Below are positions 13,144 to 20,593 of a stretch of DNA of 27,229 bases, in pieces; within the stretch, counting starts at the first letter, position 1, and each line of letters begins with the position of its first letter. The notes beneath the pieces were generated by a model that made no database searches, was not told where the DNA came from, and was given only the letters and a program-made list of their open reading frames with translations. Location: assembly GCA_037446495.1 (NCBI GenBank), contig JBBIIL010000040.1:1-27229 (forward strand). Direction: 5' to 3'. This DNA comes from CAIXZV01 sp037446495 (GTDB lineage: Bacteria > Chloroflexota > Limnocylindria > Limnocylindrales > CSP1-4). The position numbers were made by a program, and so were the translations under genes.

Positions 13144-14118
13144 ATGACACCCAAGACGCTGCTCGACGACCTCCTCGAACTGCTCGTGGCGCCCTCGTTC
13201 GCCCGGACCGGCTACACCGTCCGGCGCCGGCTGTTCGCCTGGGAGGCGCCCACCTCGTGGAGCCTCTCCGGCAGGACAGCCGTCATCACCGGCCCAACGT
13301 CGGGCCTGGGACGCGAGGCCGCACGCTCGCTCGCCGCGATGGGGGCACGCCTCGTCCTCGTCGGCCGCGACCCGGACCGGCTGGGGCGCACCCGGGACGA
13401 GCTCGGTGCCGAGACGGGCAACCAGGCGATCGCGACGGTCGTGGCGGACATGTCCTCGCTGGCGTCGGTGCGCGCGGCGGCCGACGCGATCCTGGCCGCG
13501 GAGCCCCGCCTCGACATCCTCGTGGACAACGCCGGCGCCATGTTCGCCGAGCGCGCGATCACGCCCGAGGGCTTCGAGCGAACGTTCGCCACCATGGTGC
13601 TGGGCCCGTTCGTGCTGCTCGCCCGGCTCGCCCCCCGCCTCGCGCAGAGCCCTGACGGCCGCGTCGTCTCGGTCACGTCGGGCGGCATGTACACGCAGGC
13701 GCTGCCGCTCGACGACCTCATGTTCGAGCGGGGCGAGTACCAGGGCGCCCGCGCCTACGCCCGTGCGAAGCGGGCACAGGTGGCGCTGATGCGCGAGTGG
13801 GCGCGTCGGCTCGAACCCGCGGTGACCGTCACGGCGATGCACCCGGGCTGGGCCGACACGCCGGGCCTGGCGGCCTCGCTGCCCGGTTTCCGAGAGCGCG
13901 TGGGCAGCCAGCTGCGAACCGCCGCGGAGGGCGTGGACACGCTCCTGTGGCTCGCTGCCGCGCCGCGCGAGGACGTCGCCCCCGGCCGCCTGTACCTCGA
14001 CCGGCGCGCGAGGCCCTTCGACCGCATCCCGTCCACCCGGCTCTCGGCGGCCGACCGACGGGCGCTGTGGCACCGCGTGCGTGAGCTGACGGGCGAGGGC
14101 GCGCTCCCGGCCGACTGA
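13144..14118 (+). CDS. Short-chain dehydrogenase/reductase (DHRS12-like)
   Basis: A 324-residue NAD(P)-dependent oxidoreductase. The Rossmann glycine motif is TGPTSGLG (49-56), followed by NAGA, a catalytic Ser at about 179 (VTSGG) and the YxxxK motif YARAK (Y205, K209). The tail MHPGWADTPGL is typical of the DHRS12/retinol-dehydrogenase-like group. The extra N-terminal 40 residues (LLDDLLELLVAPSF) are usual for that group. The ATG at 13144 follows an AGAGG ribosome-binding site; a GTG one codon earlier is possible. Divergent from the SRPBCC/oxidoreductase/DUF1365/CFA operon, with which this SDR type often clusters, so it probably handles a related lipid. Confidence 0.85.
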   Translation: MTPKTLLDDLLELLVAPSFARTGYTVRRRLFAWEAPTSWSLSGRTAVITGPTSGLGREAARSLAAMGARLVLVGRDPDRLGRTRDELGAETGNQAIATVVADMSSLASVRAAADAILAAEPRLDILVDNAGAMFAERAITPEGFERTFATMVLGPFVLLARLAPRLAQSPDGRVVSVTSGGMYTQALPLDDLMFERGEYQGARAYARAKRAQVALMREWARRLEPAVTVTAMHPGWADTPGLAASLPGFRERVGSQLRTAAEGVDTLLWLAAAPREDVAPGRLYLDRRARPFDRIPSTRLSAADRRALWHRVRELTGEGALPAD

Positions 14119-14142
14119 CGGGCAGGTGGTCCGCCGCCGAAC

Positions 14143-14163
14143 CGCAACGCTCTTCGGGTTGCG
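14143..14163 (+). terminator. Hairpin after the SDR gene
   Basis: CGCAAC (14143-14148) pairs with GTTGCG (14158-14163) over a 9-nt loop, 24 nt past the SDR stop codon. A competing pairing CCGAA/TTCGG overlaps it. No T-tract. A terminator is likely, with attenuation upstream of transaldolase as an alternative. Confidence 0.4.
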
Positions 14164-14214
14164 CGGATCGCCCGCCTGCCCGACGCTTAGCGGCATCTAG
14201 GAGGACACCACCCG

Positions 14215-15297
14215 ATGAACGCCCCCGCCCAGCTGCACCACCTGGGCCAGAGCCTGTGGCTCGACAACATCACCCGCGACCTGCTCGACTCCGGCACGCT
14301 GGCCCGCTACATCGGCGAGCTGTCGGTCACGGGCCTGACGTCCAACCCCACGATCTACGACAAGGCGATCGGCGGCACCGCGGCCTACGACGCAGCCGTC
14401 CGGGGCGCCGCGTCGCTGGGGCTGTCCCCAGAGGCCACGTTCTTCGAGCTCGCGCTGGACGACCTCACGCGCGCGGCGGACATCTTCCGCCCCATCCACG
14501 ACCGGACGCTGGGCGTGGACGGCTTCGTGTCGCTCGAGGTGTCGCCCCTCCTCGCCTACGACGCCGCGGCCACCGCCGCCGAGGCGGCCCGCCTCCACGC
14601 CGCCGGCGGGCGCCCGAACCTGTTCATCAAGATCCCGGGCACGCCCGAGGGCCTGCCGGCCATCGAGGACTCGATCGCGGCCGGCGTGCCGGTGAACGTG
14701 ACGCTGCTGTTCAGCCCCGCGCAGTACCTCGAGTGCATGGAGGCGTACACGCGCGGCATCGAGCGGCGGGTGGCGGCCGGCCTGCCGCCGTACGTCGCGT
14801 CCGTGGCGTCGTTCTTCGTCTCGCGCTGGGACGCCGCCGTCGCCGCAACCGTCCCGGCCGAGCTCAAGAACGGTCTCGGCCTGGCCATCGGCGCCAAGGC
14901 GTACGCCGACTACCGGGCGTACTTCGCGAGCGACCGCTGGGGCCGCCTCATGAACGAGGGCGCCCGTCCCCAGCGCCTGCTGTTCGCGAGCACGGGCACC
15001 AAGGACCCGGCCGCGTCGGACGTGCTGTACATCGCCGGGCTCGCCGCGCCGCACACCGTCAACACGATGCCCGAGGACACGCTCCTCCGCTTCGCGGACC
15101 ACGGGACCGTGCCGGGCGCGCTCTCAGCCGACCCTGCCGGGGCCGATGCCGCGCTCGCCGCCTACACCGCCGCAGGGATCGACATCGTCGCGCTGGGCCA
15201 CGAGCTCCAGGTCAAGGGCGCGGACTCGTTCGTGGGCTCCTGGAACTCGCTCATCGCCCGCATCGAGGCGAAGGCCGCCGCGGTCGCCGCCGGCTGA
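14215..15297 (+). CDS. tal: Transaldolase
   Basis: A 360-residue enzyme of the non-oxidative pentose phosphate pathway that moves a dihydroxyacetone unit from sedoheptulose 7-phosphate to glyceraldehyde 3-phosphate. Visible motifs: SVTGLTSNPTIYDKAI near residue 40, VSLEVSP, and NLFIKIPGT, whose K139 is the Schiff-base lysine; then PVNVTLLFS and SVASFFVSRWD. Length fits the long actinobacterial/cyanobacterial transaldolase type. The ATG is preceded by a consensus AGGAGG ribosome-binding site. A transketolase lies about 3 kb further on but on the opposite strand, so the two are not in one operon. Confidence 0.95.
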   Translation: MNAPAQLHHLGQSLWLDNITRDLLDSGTLARYIGELSVTGLTSNPTIYDKAIGGTAAYDAAVRGAASLGLSPEATFFELALDDLTRAADIFRPIHDRTLGVDGFVSLEVSPLLAYDAAATAAEAARLHAAGGRPNLFIKIPGTPEGLPAIEDSIAAGVPVNVTLLFSPAQYLECMEAYTRGIERRVAAGLPPYVASVASFFVSRWDAAVAATVPAELKNGLGLAIGAKAYADYRAYFASDRWGRLMNEGARPQRLLFASTGTKDPAASDVLYIAGLAAPHTVNTMPEDTLLRFADHGTVPGALSADPAGADAALAAYTAAGIDIVALGHELQVKGADSFVGSWNSLIARIEAKAAAVAAG

Positions 15298-15314
15298 CGC
15301 ACGCCGGCAACGAA

Positions 15315-15340
15315 GAAGCCCGGTCTGGCGGCCGGGCTTC
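15315..15340. terminator. Bidirectional terminator between transaldolase and the small Cys-rich gene
   Basis: GAAGCCCGG (15315-15323) and CCGGGCTTC (15332-15340) form a perfect 9-bp stem with an 8-nt loop, 18 nt past the transaldolase stop and 25 nt past the stop of the convergent small gene. The AAG/CTT base gives a short T stretch on either strand. Confidence 0.75.
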
Positions 15341-15365
15341 GTGGCCTGAGGCGAGGCGGTGCCGG

Positions 15366-15578
15366 TCAGTCCCGCGGGACTGCCATGTGCTCGCCCTGGC
15401 CGCAGCCCACACGGGCCGTGTGCCCGGACTCGTGGCGCGGGCAGAGGTCCTCGCCGGTGCGGAGGCAGTGAAGCGTGGCGCGGCCGTTGCACGGGAGCGC
15501 GCCGTGAACCGGGCCGCGGTCCACTGTCTGGCAGCGTCGCGTGGCGGTGCCGGGCTCGGCGATGAGGGTTCGGTACAT
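15366..15578 (-). CDS. Small Cys/His-rich protein, putative zinc-binding
   Basis: A 70-residue reading frame starting MYRTLIAEPG, with cysteines in RRCQTVD, LPCNGR, LHCLRTG, DLCPRH and VGCGQG, five Cys with several nearby His. Codon third positions are almost all G or C, as in the neighbouring real genes, and the frame ends just before a terminator that suits both strands. The layout suggests a small zinc-ribbon or treble-clef-like fold, but I recognise no family. The ribosome-binding site is weak. It could be extended upstream in frame to 15797, but that part looks non-coding. Possibly unannotated in standard pipelines. Confidence 0.5.
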   Translation of the reverse strand: MYRTLIAEPGTATRRCQTVDRGPVHGALPCNGRATLHCLRTGEDLCPRHESGHTARVGCGQGEHMAVPRD

Positions 15579-15860
15579 GGGTCGGACCTGTTGGGCAGTG
15601 GCGGACGGCGGCGTCTGCGGCCGTGGGCACCAGTGTCCGGGTGGAGTCGGGCCTCGGTCCACCGCCGCGCGGCCGGTCCGCGGCGGTCCAACGGTCCCCG
15701 CGGTCGGGACGTTTCGCCCCCGGTTTCCCTGCCGAACAGCGCATCTGACGGCACCTGCATCGTCACAACCACGGCGTGATGGCCCAGCGATCTTCAATTC
15801 GAAGGAGCGGGCTTCGACTGGTACGGCACGGCTCGGATCGCGAATGGCGTCCGACCCCGG
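15579..15860. other. Intergenic region with a GC hairpin
   Basis: No convincing gene. It holds a perfect 9-bp inverted repeat, ACCGCCGCG (15661-15669) and CGCGGCGGT (15679-15687), which could be part of the control region of the small Cys-rich gene or the terminator of the ccdA operon. Confidence 0.4.
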
Positions 15861-16691
15861 CTACCCCCGCCGCCCGCGCCGGACGAGCAGGCCGCCCGCG
15901 ACGACCGCCAGGACCGCGAGCGCAGCGAACGCGATGGCGATTGGCGCCTGGGCGGCGGACGTCGTGACGGCAGTCTGGAGGCGTACCGAGAGGTCGTCGA
16001 GTCCGAGCGCCGTGTAGAGGCCCGCGGCCGGGTTGCCGCCCTCGAGCAGGATGAACACGAGGCCGAGCCCGATGAAGATGGCGCTCGAGAGCACGATGGT
16101 CACGTGGCGCCGCACGGGCCCGATCGCAATCTCGCGGCCGCGGAGGCGTCCCCGCGCGGACGGGCCCAGCCGCTCCCACAGGAGGGCCAGCACGAACAGC
16201 GGCGCGGCCATCCCCGCGGCGTAGGCCGCCAGGAGCAGGGCCCCGGGAAGCGCACCGCCCGACGAGGCGGCCACCGTGAGCACGCCGCCCAGGATCGGCC
16301 CGGCGCAGAACCCGCCCAGGCCGTAGCCCAGCCCGAGCGCGTACGTGCTGGCCGCCCGCTCCATCGTCATGGGCCGGAGGCCGCCGCCGGCGGAGGGCAG
16401 CTCGAAGCCGCCGCGCGCCAGCTGGAGGACGCCGATGAGCACGAGCACGACGCCGGCCAGCGTCATCAGGGCGCCGCGCTGCTCGACGAGCACGCCGCCG
16501 AGCGCGCCGGCGCCGATGCCGAGGGGCACGAGGAGCGTGATCATCCCCGCGTAGAACACCGCGGTCCGGGCCGCGAGGTGGGCTGGCGACGGGAAGGCGT
16601 AGGCGAAGAACGCGGGCAGCAGCAGCGCTGAGCAGGGCGAGAGGAGGGAGAGCACCCCGCCCGCGAACGCGACGAGGAGCTCGACGATCAC
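15861..16691 (-). CDS. ccdA: CcdA/DsbD-type transmembrane thiol-disulfide electron carrier
   Basis: 276 residues with six or more hydrophobic segments. Redox cysteines are in LSLLSPCSALLLPAF (C20) and GLGGFCAGPILGG (C129), the pair CcdA and the DsbD core use to carry reducing equivalents across the membrane. The start overlaps the end of the DsbA-like gene by 4 nt. With thioredoxin (cytosolic donor) and a DsbA-fold protein (external partner) encoded in the same unit, it completes a thiol relay, perhaps for cytochrome c maturation or disulfide reduction outside the cell. Confidence 0.85.
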   Translation of the reverse strand: MIVELLVAFAGGVLSLLSPCSALLLPAFFAYAFPSPAHLAARTAVFYAGMITLLVPLGIGAGALGGVLVEQRGALMTLAGVVLVLIGVLQLARGGFELPSAGGGLRPMTMERAASTYALGLGYGLGGFCAGPILGGVLTVAASSGGALPGALLLAAYAAGMAAPLFVLALLWERLGPSARGRLRGREIAIGPVRRHVTIVLSSAIFIGLGLVFILLEGGNPAAGLYTALGLDDLSVRLQTAVTTSAAQAPIAIAFAALAVLAVVAGGLLVRRGRRG

Positions 16692-17458
16692 GGGATGGCT
16701 GCCGCGGGAGAGGCGGATCCCTCGGCCGCCTGCACGGCGGCGGTCAGCTGGTCCATGGTCTGGTAGCCGGCGAAGAGCTTGCCGCCGATGACGAAGGCCG
16801 GGGTGCCCGAGCCGACCGCGCGCTGGGAGACCACCCCGTCGGCGCGAACGGCATCCACGTAAGTCCCGGCGTCCACGCAGGCGTTGAACTTGGCGGCGTC
16901 GAGGCCCAGGCCCGCCCCCAGCGACTTGAGCCGGTCCTTGGTGAACGCGCCGGTGTTCGGCGTGGAGTTCTGGCTCTGGAACAGGAGGTCGTGCATCGGC
17001 CAGAACTGGTTCTGGTCACCGGCGCACCGGGCGGCGTTCGCCGCGTCGATCGACTCCTGGCCCTCCCACGCGTAGTCGTGCCACTCGAAGTGGACGCGGC
17101 CACTGCTCACGAACGTCGTGCGGAAGGTCGCCTCGATCTCGCGGGCCCACCGACCGCAGTAGTCGCACTGGTAGTCGGAGTACTCCGCCACCACGACGGG
17201 CGCCGTTGCGGCACCCTCTGAGGGGCGGACGACGTTCGCCACGGGCTTGGGCGGGGCCATCAGGCCGACCCCGATGATCCCGACGGCCGCGACAGCAGCG
17301 GCGAGCAGGACGGCGGGCATCGCCCACCGACGCGCCAGGCGACCGGCGCGGGACGGCTCCGACGGTGCGTGGCTCGTGTGGGTGTCCGTCCGTGCGGCCG
17401 CGCGCCGCTCTGCGCGCGTCTGCGGGGCGCGAGGTTCAGGCGCTCGCCGTGACGCCAC
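16688..17458 (-). CDS. Membrane-anchored DsbA-family thioredoxin-fold protein
   Basis: 256 residues. A charged N-terminal cytosolic stretch is followed by one transmembrane helix at about 47-67, then an external thioredoxin-fold domain with catalytic CDYC (98-101, in YSDYQCDYCGRW) and the cis-proline loop GSGTPAFVIGG. This is the DsbA/Thioredoxin_4 type common in high-GC Gram-positives, an oxidoreductase for exported proteins. It starts 3 nt after the thioredoxin stop and overlaps ccdA by 4 nt, so the three genes are one transcription unit. A GTG or ATG slightly downstream is possible as the start. Confidence 0.87.
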   Translation of the reverse strand: MASRRAPEPRAPQTRAERRAAARTDTHTSHAPSEPSRAGRLARRWAMPAVLLAAAVAAVGIIGVGLMAPPKPVANVVRPSEGAATAPVVVAEYSDYQCDYCGRWAREIEATFRTTFVSSGRVHFEWHDYAWEGQESIDAANAARCAGDQNQFWPMHDLLFQSQNSTPNTGAFTKDRLKSLGAGLGLDAAKFNACVDAGTYVDAVRADGVVSQRAVGSGTPAFVIGGKLFAGYQTMDQLTAAVQAAEGSASPAAAIP

Positions 17459-17461
17459 GGT

Positions 17462-17809
17462 TCAGGCCTCGGCGACCGGCGTGGCGAGGTAGTCGCGCAT
17501 GCCGAAGGCGTCCTCGAGGGACTCAGCCGGCTGGAACCCCAGCACGCCCTTCGGCTGCGCTCCGCCGCCCGGGAAGAAGGCGATGGTCGGGATGCTCGAG
17601 ATGCCGAGGGCACCCGAGACTCCTGGGTTGGCATCGACGTCAACCTTGACCACGTCGATGGCGCCGTCGTACTTGGCGGCGAGCCGCTCGATCTCGGGGG
17701 CGACCATGCGGCACGGGCCGCACCAGGCCGCCCAGAAGTCCACGAGGACCGGGCGTGGGGCGTTGAGGACGAGCTGCTCGAAGCTCTCGTCGGTGGCGTG
17801 GGCGATCAT
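17462..17809 (-). CDS. trxA: Thioredoxin
   Basis: A 115-residue cytosolic thioredoxin. Active site WCGPC (29-33) in VDFWAAWCGPCRM, then VVKVDVDANPGVSGALGISS and the cis-Pro motif SIPTIAFF. The ATG at 17809 gives the normal family length; an in-frame extension to 17908 would add Arg/Pro-rich sequence from the promoter region and is rejected. First gene of the trx/dsbA-like/ccdA operon and likely electron donor to CcdA. The upstream region carries two 22-bp operator-like repeats. Confidence 0.92.
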   Translation of the reverse strand: MIAHATDESFEQLVLNAPRPVLVDFWAAWCGPCRMVAPEIERLAAKYDGAIDVVKVDVDANPGVSGALGISSIPTIAFFPGGGAQPKGVLGFQPAESLEDAFGMRDYLATPVAEA

Positions 17810-17866
17810 GGGTGGGGTCCTCGGCGGTGGTCTGGCGGTGGTCGGGCGACGGTCGGGCGGCGTGTA

Positions 17867-17921
17867 ACTTGCATTATTGCGCAAGCGCATGACCATCCTA
17901 CCGAACACTTGCTTGGATGCG
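17867..17921. repeat. 55-bp sequence duplicated on the other side of the gap (left copy)
   Basis: Identical to 18022-18076. The two copies directly abut the N run on either side. See the finding on assembly. Confidence 0.95.
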
Positions 17922-18021
17922 NNNNNNNNNNNNNNNNNNNNNNNNNNNNNNNNNNNNNNNNNNNNNNNNNNNNNNNNNNNNNNNNNNNNNNNNNNNNNNN
18001 NNNNNNNNNNNNNNNNNNNNN
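17922..18021. other. Assembly gap of 100 N
   Basis: A run of exactly 100 undetermined bases, the usual placeholder for a scaffold gap of unknown length. Confidence 0.99.
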
Positions 18022-18083
18022 ACTTGCATTATTGCGCAAGCGCATGACCATCCTACCGAACACTTGCTTGGATGCGCAAGCGT
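18022..18083. promoter_or_regulatory. Two 22-bp operator-like repeats (and right copy of the 55-bp duplicate)
   Basis: ACTTGC-N6-GCGCAAGCG(C/T) occurs at 18022-18043 and again at 18062-18083, 40 bp apart. The first element is also present at 17867-17888 because of the 55-bp duplication. Each repeat has CTTGC and GCAAG arms. If the gap is artefactual, both sites lie directly upstream of the thioredoxin operon. ArsR-type or similar small repressors use such sites; no repressor gene is adjacent. Confidence 0.5.
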
Positions 18084-18121
18084 GCAGATTGGCACGTCGT
18101 TGACGGGCCCACTGGCACAGC

Positions 18122-18197
18122 GCCCGGGGGCCTGTGAGCGCCCCGGCGGGCCACCGAGGAGCACCAGACGGCGACAGGCCGGCATGGGAGGTGCCGG
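18122..18197 (-). terminator. Tandem GC hairpins after the transketolase gene
   Basis: Downstream of the minus-strand transketolase stop (18221) lie CCGGCA-N7-TGCCGG (18179-18197) and a longer imperfect stem, GCCCGGGGGC with GCCCC-GG-CGGGC (18122-18151, two-base bulge). No T-tract, so confidence is moderate. Confidence 0.4.
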
Positions 18198-18220
18198 GCT
18201 TCGTCGCTGGGGGATGCGGT

Positions 18221-20593
18221 CTACCCGGAGGTGGCCTCGAGCGCCGCGCGCAGCCGGGCGAGTCGGGTGTCGCGCTCGCGCACGAACCGCTCGATGCCCG
18301 CGAGGATGTGCGCCGCGTCGAGGTGCGCCTCCTCGATCACCTCGTCCACCGAGCCGCCGGTCCGCCAGCGGTCGTCCCAGTCCGCCCCGAGGCTGTAGTC
18401 CTCGACGACCGGGCCGGACGCCCACTCGCGCATCAGCTTGACTGCGCCGTTGGTGACGATCATCGCGTCGAGCTTGTGGGCCTCCGACGCGATGGCCTCG
18501 CGGTAGGCGGCGTCCTGCCGGCGGAAGAGCTCCTCGCTCTGCGCGGCGACGATCCGGACGTTGAGCCCGAGGGCGTCGAGCTCCGGGAAGAGGGACACCA
18601 GGTTCTGCGTGGACAGCGTGCCGCGCACGAAGACGGTCCCGGCGCGGGGCTGGTCCGCGCGCCACTCGCGCAGCATGTAGGCGCCGCGGGCGGCCTCGAG
18701 GTGCGAGGGCATGCCCAGCGCTGCGCGGTCCGGGAGGGGGATCGGCGGGCGCGTGAGGTGCAGCACCACGATCGGCGCGTCCGTGCGGAAGGCCGCAGCG
18801 AGGAGCACCGGCACCTCGTTGTACTCCCACGGGTGGAGCTCCACGACGCGGCCCTTGGGGAACAGCTGCATGACGCCGGGCGCGAAGATGCCGAAGTGGG
18901 TGCGGCTGTCCTCGGCGGTCTCGGGGCCGGAGTGACCTGCGACGTACAGGAGGCGGCCCAGCTTGAGCTCCGTGTCCTGCGCCAGCTGGCTGAACAGGCG
19001 CAGCGGCCCGTACTTGAGGTAGCTGAACGAGCCATAGGTGCTCATCGCGCCCCAGAACCCGTCGAAGTGCTCGAACGGGTCGGGGGCGAAGTTCACCGAG
19101 GCCAGCCCGGCGAGCATGCCGGCGTTCGTGAACTCGGTGATCTCGGTGGGGAGCAACGAGCCCGAGGGGTTCGTGTCGCGCTCGTACCAGCCGCCGCCGC
19201 TCTCGCCGCCGAAGCCGTGGCCGAAGCCCGCGAGGTTGGTGGACTCGGCGAGGTCCGCGGAGGCCGCGACGAACAGCGGGCGGCCGTGCTCTCGGAGCGC
19301 GGTGGCGTTGACCCAGCCTGCCCAGGCGGCGAGGCCCGCGCGGTTCGGGGCGGCGTCGCCAGGCTGCTTCCACATCGCTGCCGGGTAGGCCGCAGGATCG
19401 AAGAGGCGCGCGTCCTCGAAGACGCGGGCGCCGTCGCCGAGGCGCAGGCCGGGCTCGTCCTGCGGCACAGTCGCCGCGATCGCCACGAGCCGGTCCGAGA
19501 GCCAGCGGACGAGCGCGGGGTCCCGGCGCAGGACCGACAGCGCCACGTCGAGGTTGCGCTGGGCCTGCCCGCGGCGGGCGGCCTCGTCGGCGGGGGCCGG
19601 CTCGTCCACGCCTTCGTACGCGACCCCGTAGCGAGCCATGAAGTCCTTGCGGACAGCCCAGAACTCGGGCGCGTGGCGCGGCCAGACGGACCCGTGGCTC
19701 GGCGCGTCCACCTTGCCGTAGCCGCGGCCCTTGCGCGTCTTGAACCACGCGACCGAGGGGACACGGGCCGGGTTGTCGCCACGCGCCGCCTCGAGCAGCG
19801 TGCGGGTGACGGGCGCCCAGCGCATCCCGTCCTCGGTCCCCGCGACGCGCCAGCCGTACGGCGCGAACCAGTCCACCGGCGTTCCGGGCGTGACCGAGCT
19901 GGCCGGCCGGCCGTCGATGCCGAAGTCGTTCCAGTCCACCAGGAACACGAGGTTGGACAGGCCCAGGCCCCAGGCGGAGTTCTTCACCTCGTGCGTGGCG
20001 CCCGGCGTGAGGCCGCCCTCGCCCTCGACGACGAAGACGCGGACGTCGCCCGCGCCCGCGATCTTGAGCGCGAGCGCCTCGCCCGCCGCCACCGGCATCC
20101 CGTGGCCCGAGGGCCCCGTGTTTGCCTTGAAGAACAGCGTCTTGCCGGCCATCTCGGCGTGGCCCGGCAGGCCGCCCTTCCGGCGGAGCGTGAGGAGGTC
20201 CTCGGGGAGCACGGTCCAGCGGCCGCCCTCGGGCAAGGCGAAGGACGCGTCACGGTCGAGGGCGGCCCGCTGTCGGAGCGTGTCGGACAGCACGGCGAGC
20301 AGCGTGTAGACCGCCGGCACGGCGTGGCCCGCGGAGAGCACGAAGCGGTCGGCGTAGCGCAGCCAAGGCTGACGGATGTCCCAGCGCATGGCGCCCGAGA
20401 GCATCAGCGCCAGCAGCATGTGGACCTTGGAGTGGGAGCCGCCGGGGTGCCCCGACTGTCGATCGTTGAGCGCGAGGTCCATGCACTCGTCCACGACGTC
20501 CTTGAGCAGCTCCCAGCGCTCGAAGTCGGGCTCGGCGGCGGCGAACAGGTGCTCCGCCTCGCCGGCCGAGGAGGTCGTCGTCGGCACCGTCAT
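18221..20593 (-). CDS. Transketolase-family thiamine-diphosphate enzyme, long form
   Basis: 790 residues, longer than the usual 620-700 for transketolase. Features in order: QSGHPGGSHSKVHML (46-60) for ThDP and sugar binding; RFVLSAGHA (83-91); GLPGHAEMAG; NTGPSGHGMPVAAGEALALK; the ThDP/Mg motif as GEGG (191-194) with WND (221-223), where the canonical motif has GDG; later the pyrimidine-binding and C-terminal domains. The ATG at 20593 overlaps the stop of the aminotransferase gene (ATGA), so the two are cotranscribed. It may be a true transketolase or a related ThDP enzyme of 2-oxo or sugar metabolism; the HPGGSHSK variant and the extra length leave room for a divergent substrate. Confidence 0.82.
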   Translation of the reverse strand: MTVPTTTSSAGEAEHLFAAAEPDFERWELLKDVVDECMDLALNDRQSGHPGGSHSKVHMLLALMLSGAMRWDIRQPWLRYADRFVLSAGHAVPAVYTLLAVLSDTLRQRAALDRDASFALPEGGRWTVLPEDLLTLRRKGGLPGHAEMAGKTLFFKANTGPSGHGMPVAAGEALALKIAGAGDVRVFVVEGEGGLTPGATHEVKNSAWGLGLSNLVFLVDWNDFGIDGRPASSVTPGTPVDWFAPYGWRVAGTEDGMRWAPVTRTLLEAARGDNPARVPSVAWFKTRKGRGYGKVDAPSHGSVWPRHAPEFWAVRKDFMARYGVAYEGVDEPAPADEAARRGQAQRNLDVALSVLRRDPALVRWLSDRLVAIAATVPQDEPGLRLGDGARVFEDARLFDPAAYPAAMWKQPGDAAPNRAGLAAWAGWVNATALREHGRPLFVAASADLAESTNLAGFGHGFGGESGGGWYERDTNPSGSLLPTEITEFTNAGMLAGLASVNFAPDPFEHFDGFWGAMSTYGSFSYLKYGPLRLFSQLAQDTELKLGRLLYVAGHSGPETAEDSRTHFGIFAPGVMQLFPKGRVVELHPWEYNEVPVLLAAAFRTDAPIVVLHLTRPPIPLPDRAALGMPSHLEAARGAYMLREWRADQPRAGTVFVRGTLSTQNLVSLFPELDALGLNVRIVAAQSEELFRRQDAAYREAIASEAHKLDAMIVTNGAVKLMREWASGPVVEDYSLGADWDDRWRTGGSVDEVIEEAHLDAAHILAGIERFVRERDTRLARLRAALEATSG

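Noticed and set aside
17867..18076. Attachment sites or insertion-sequence ends flanking the gap
   Set aside because: The exact 55-bp identity directly abutting exactly 100 N is better explained by contig overlap in a k-mer assembly.
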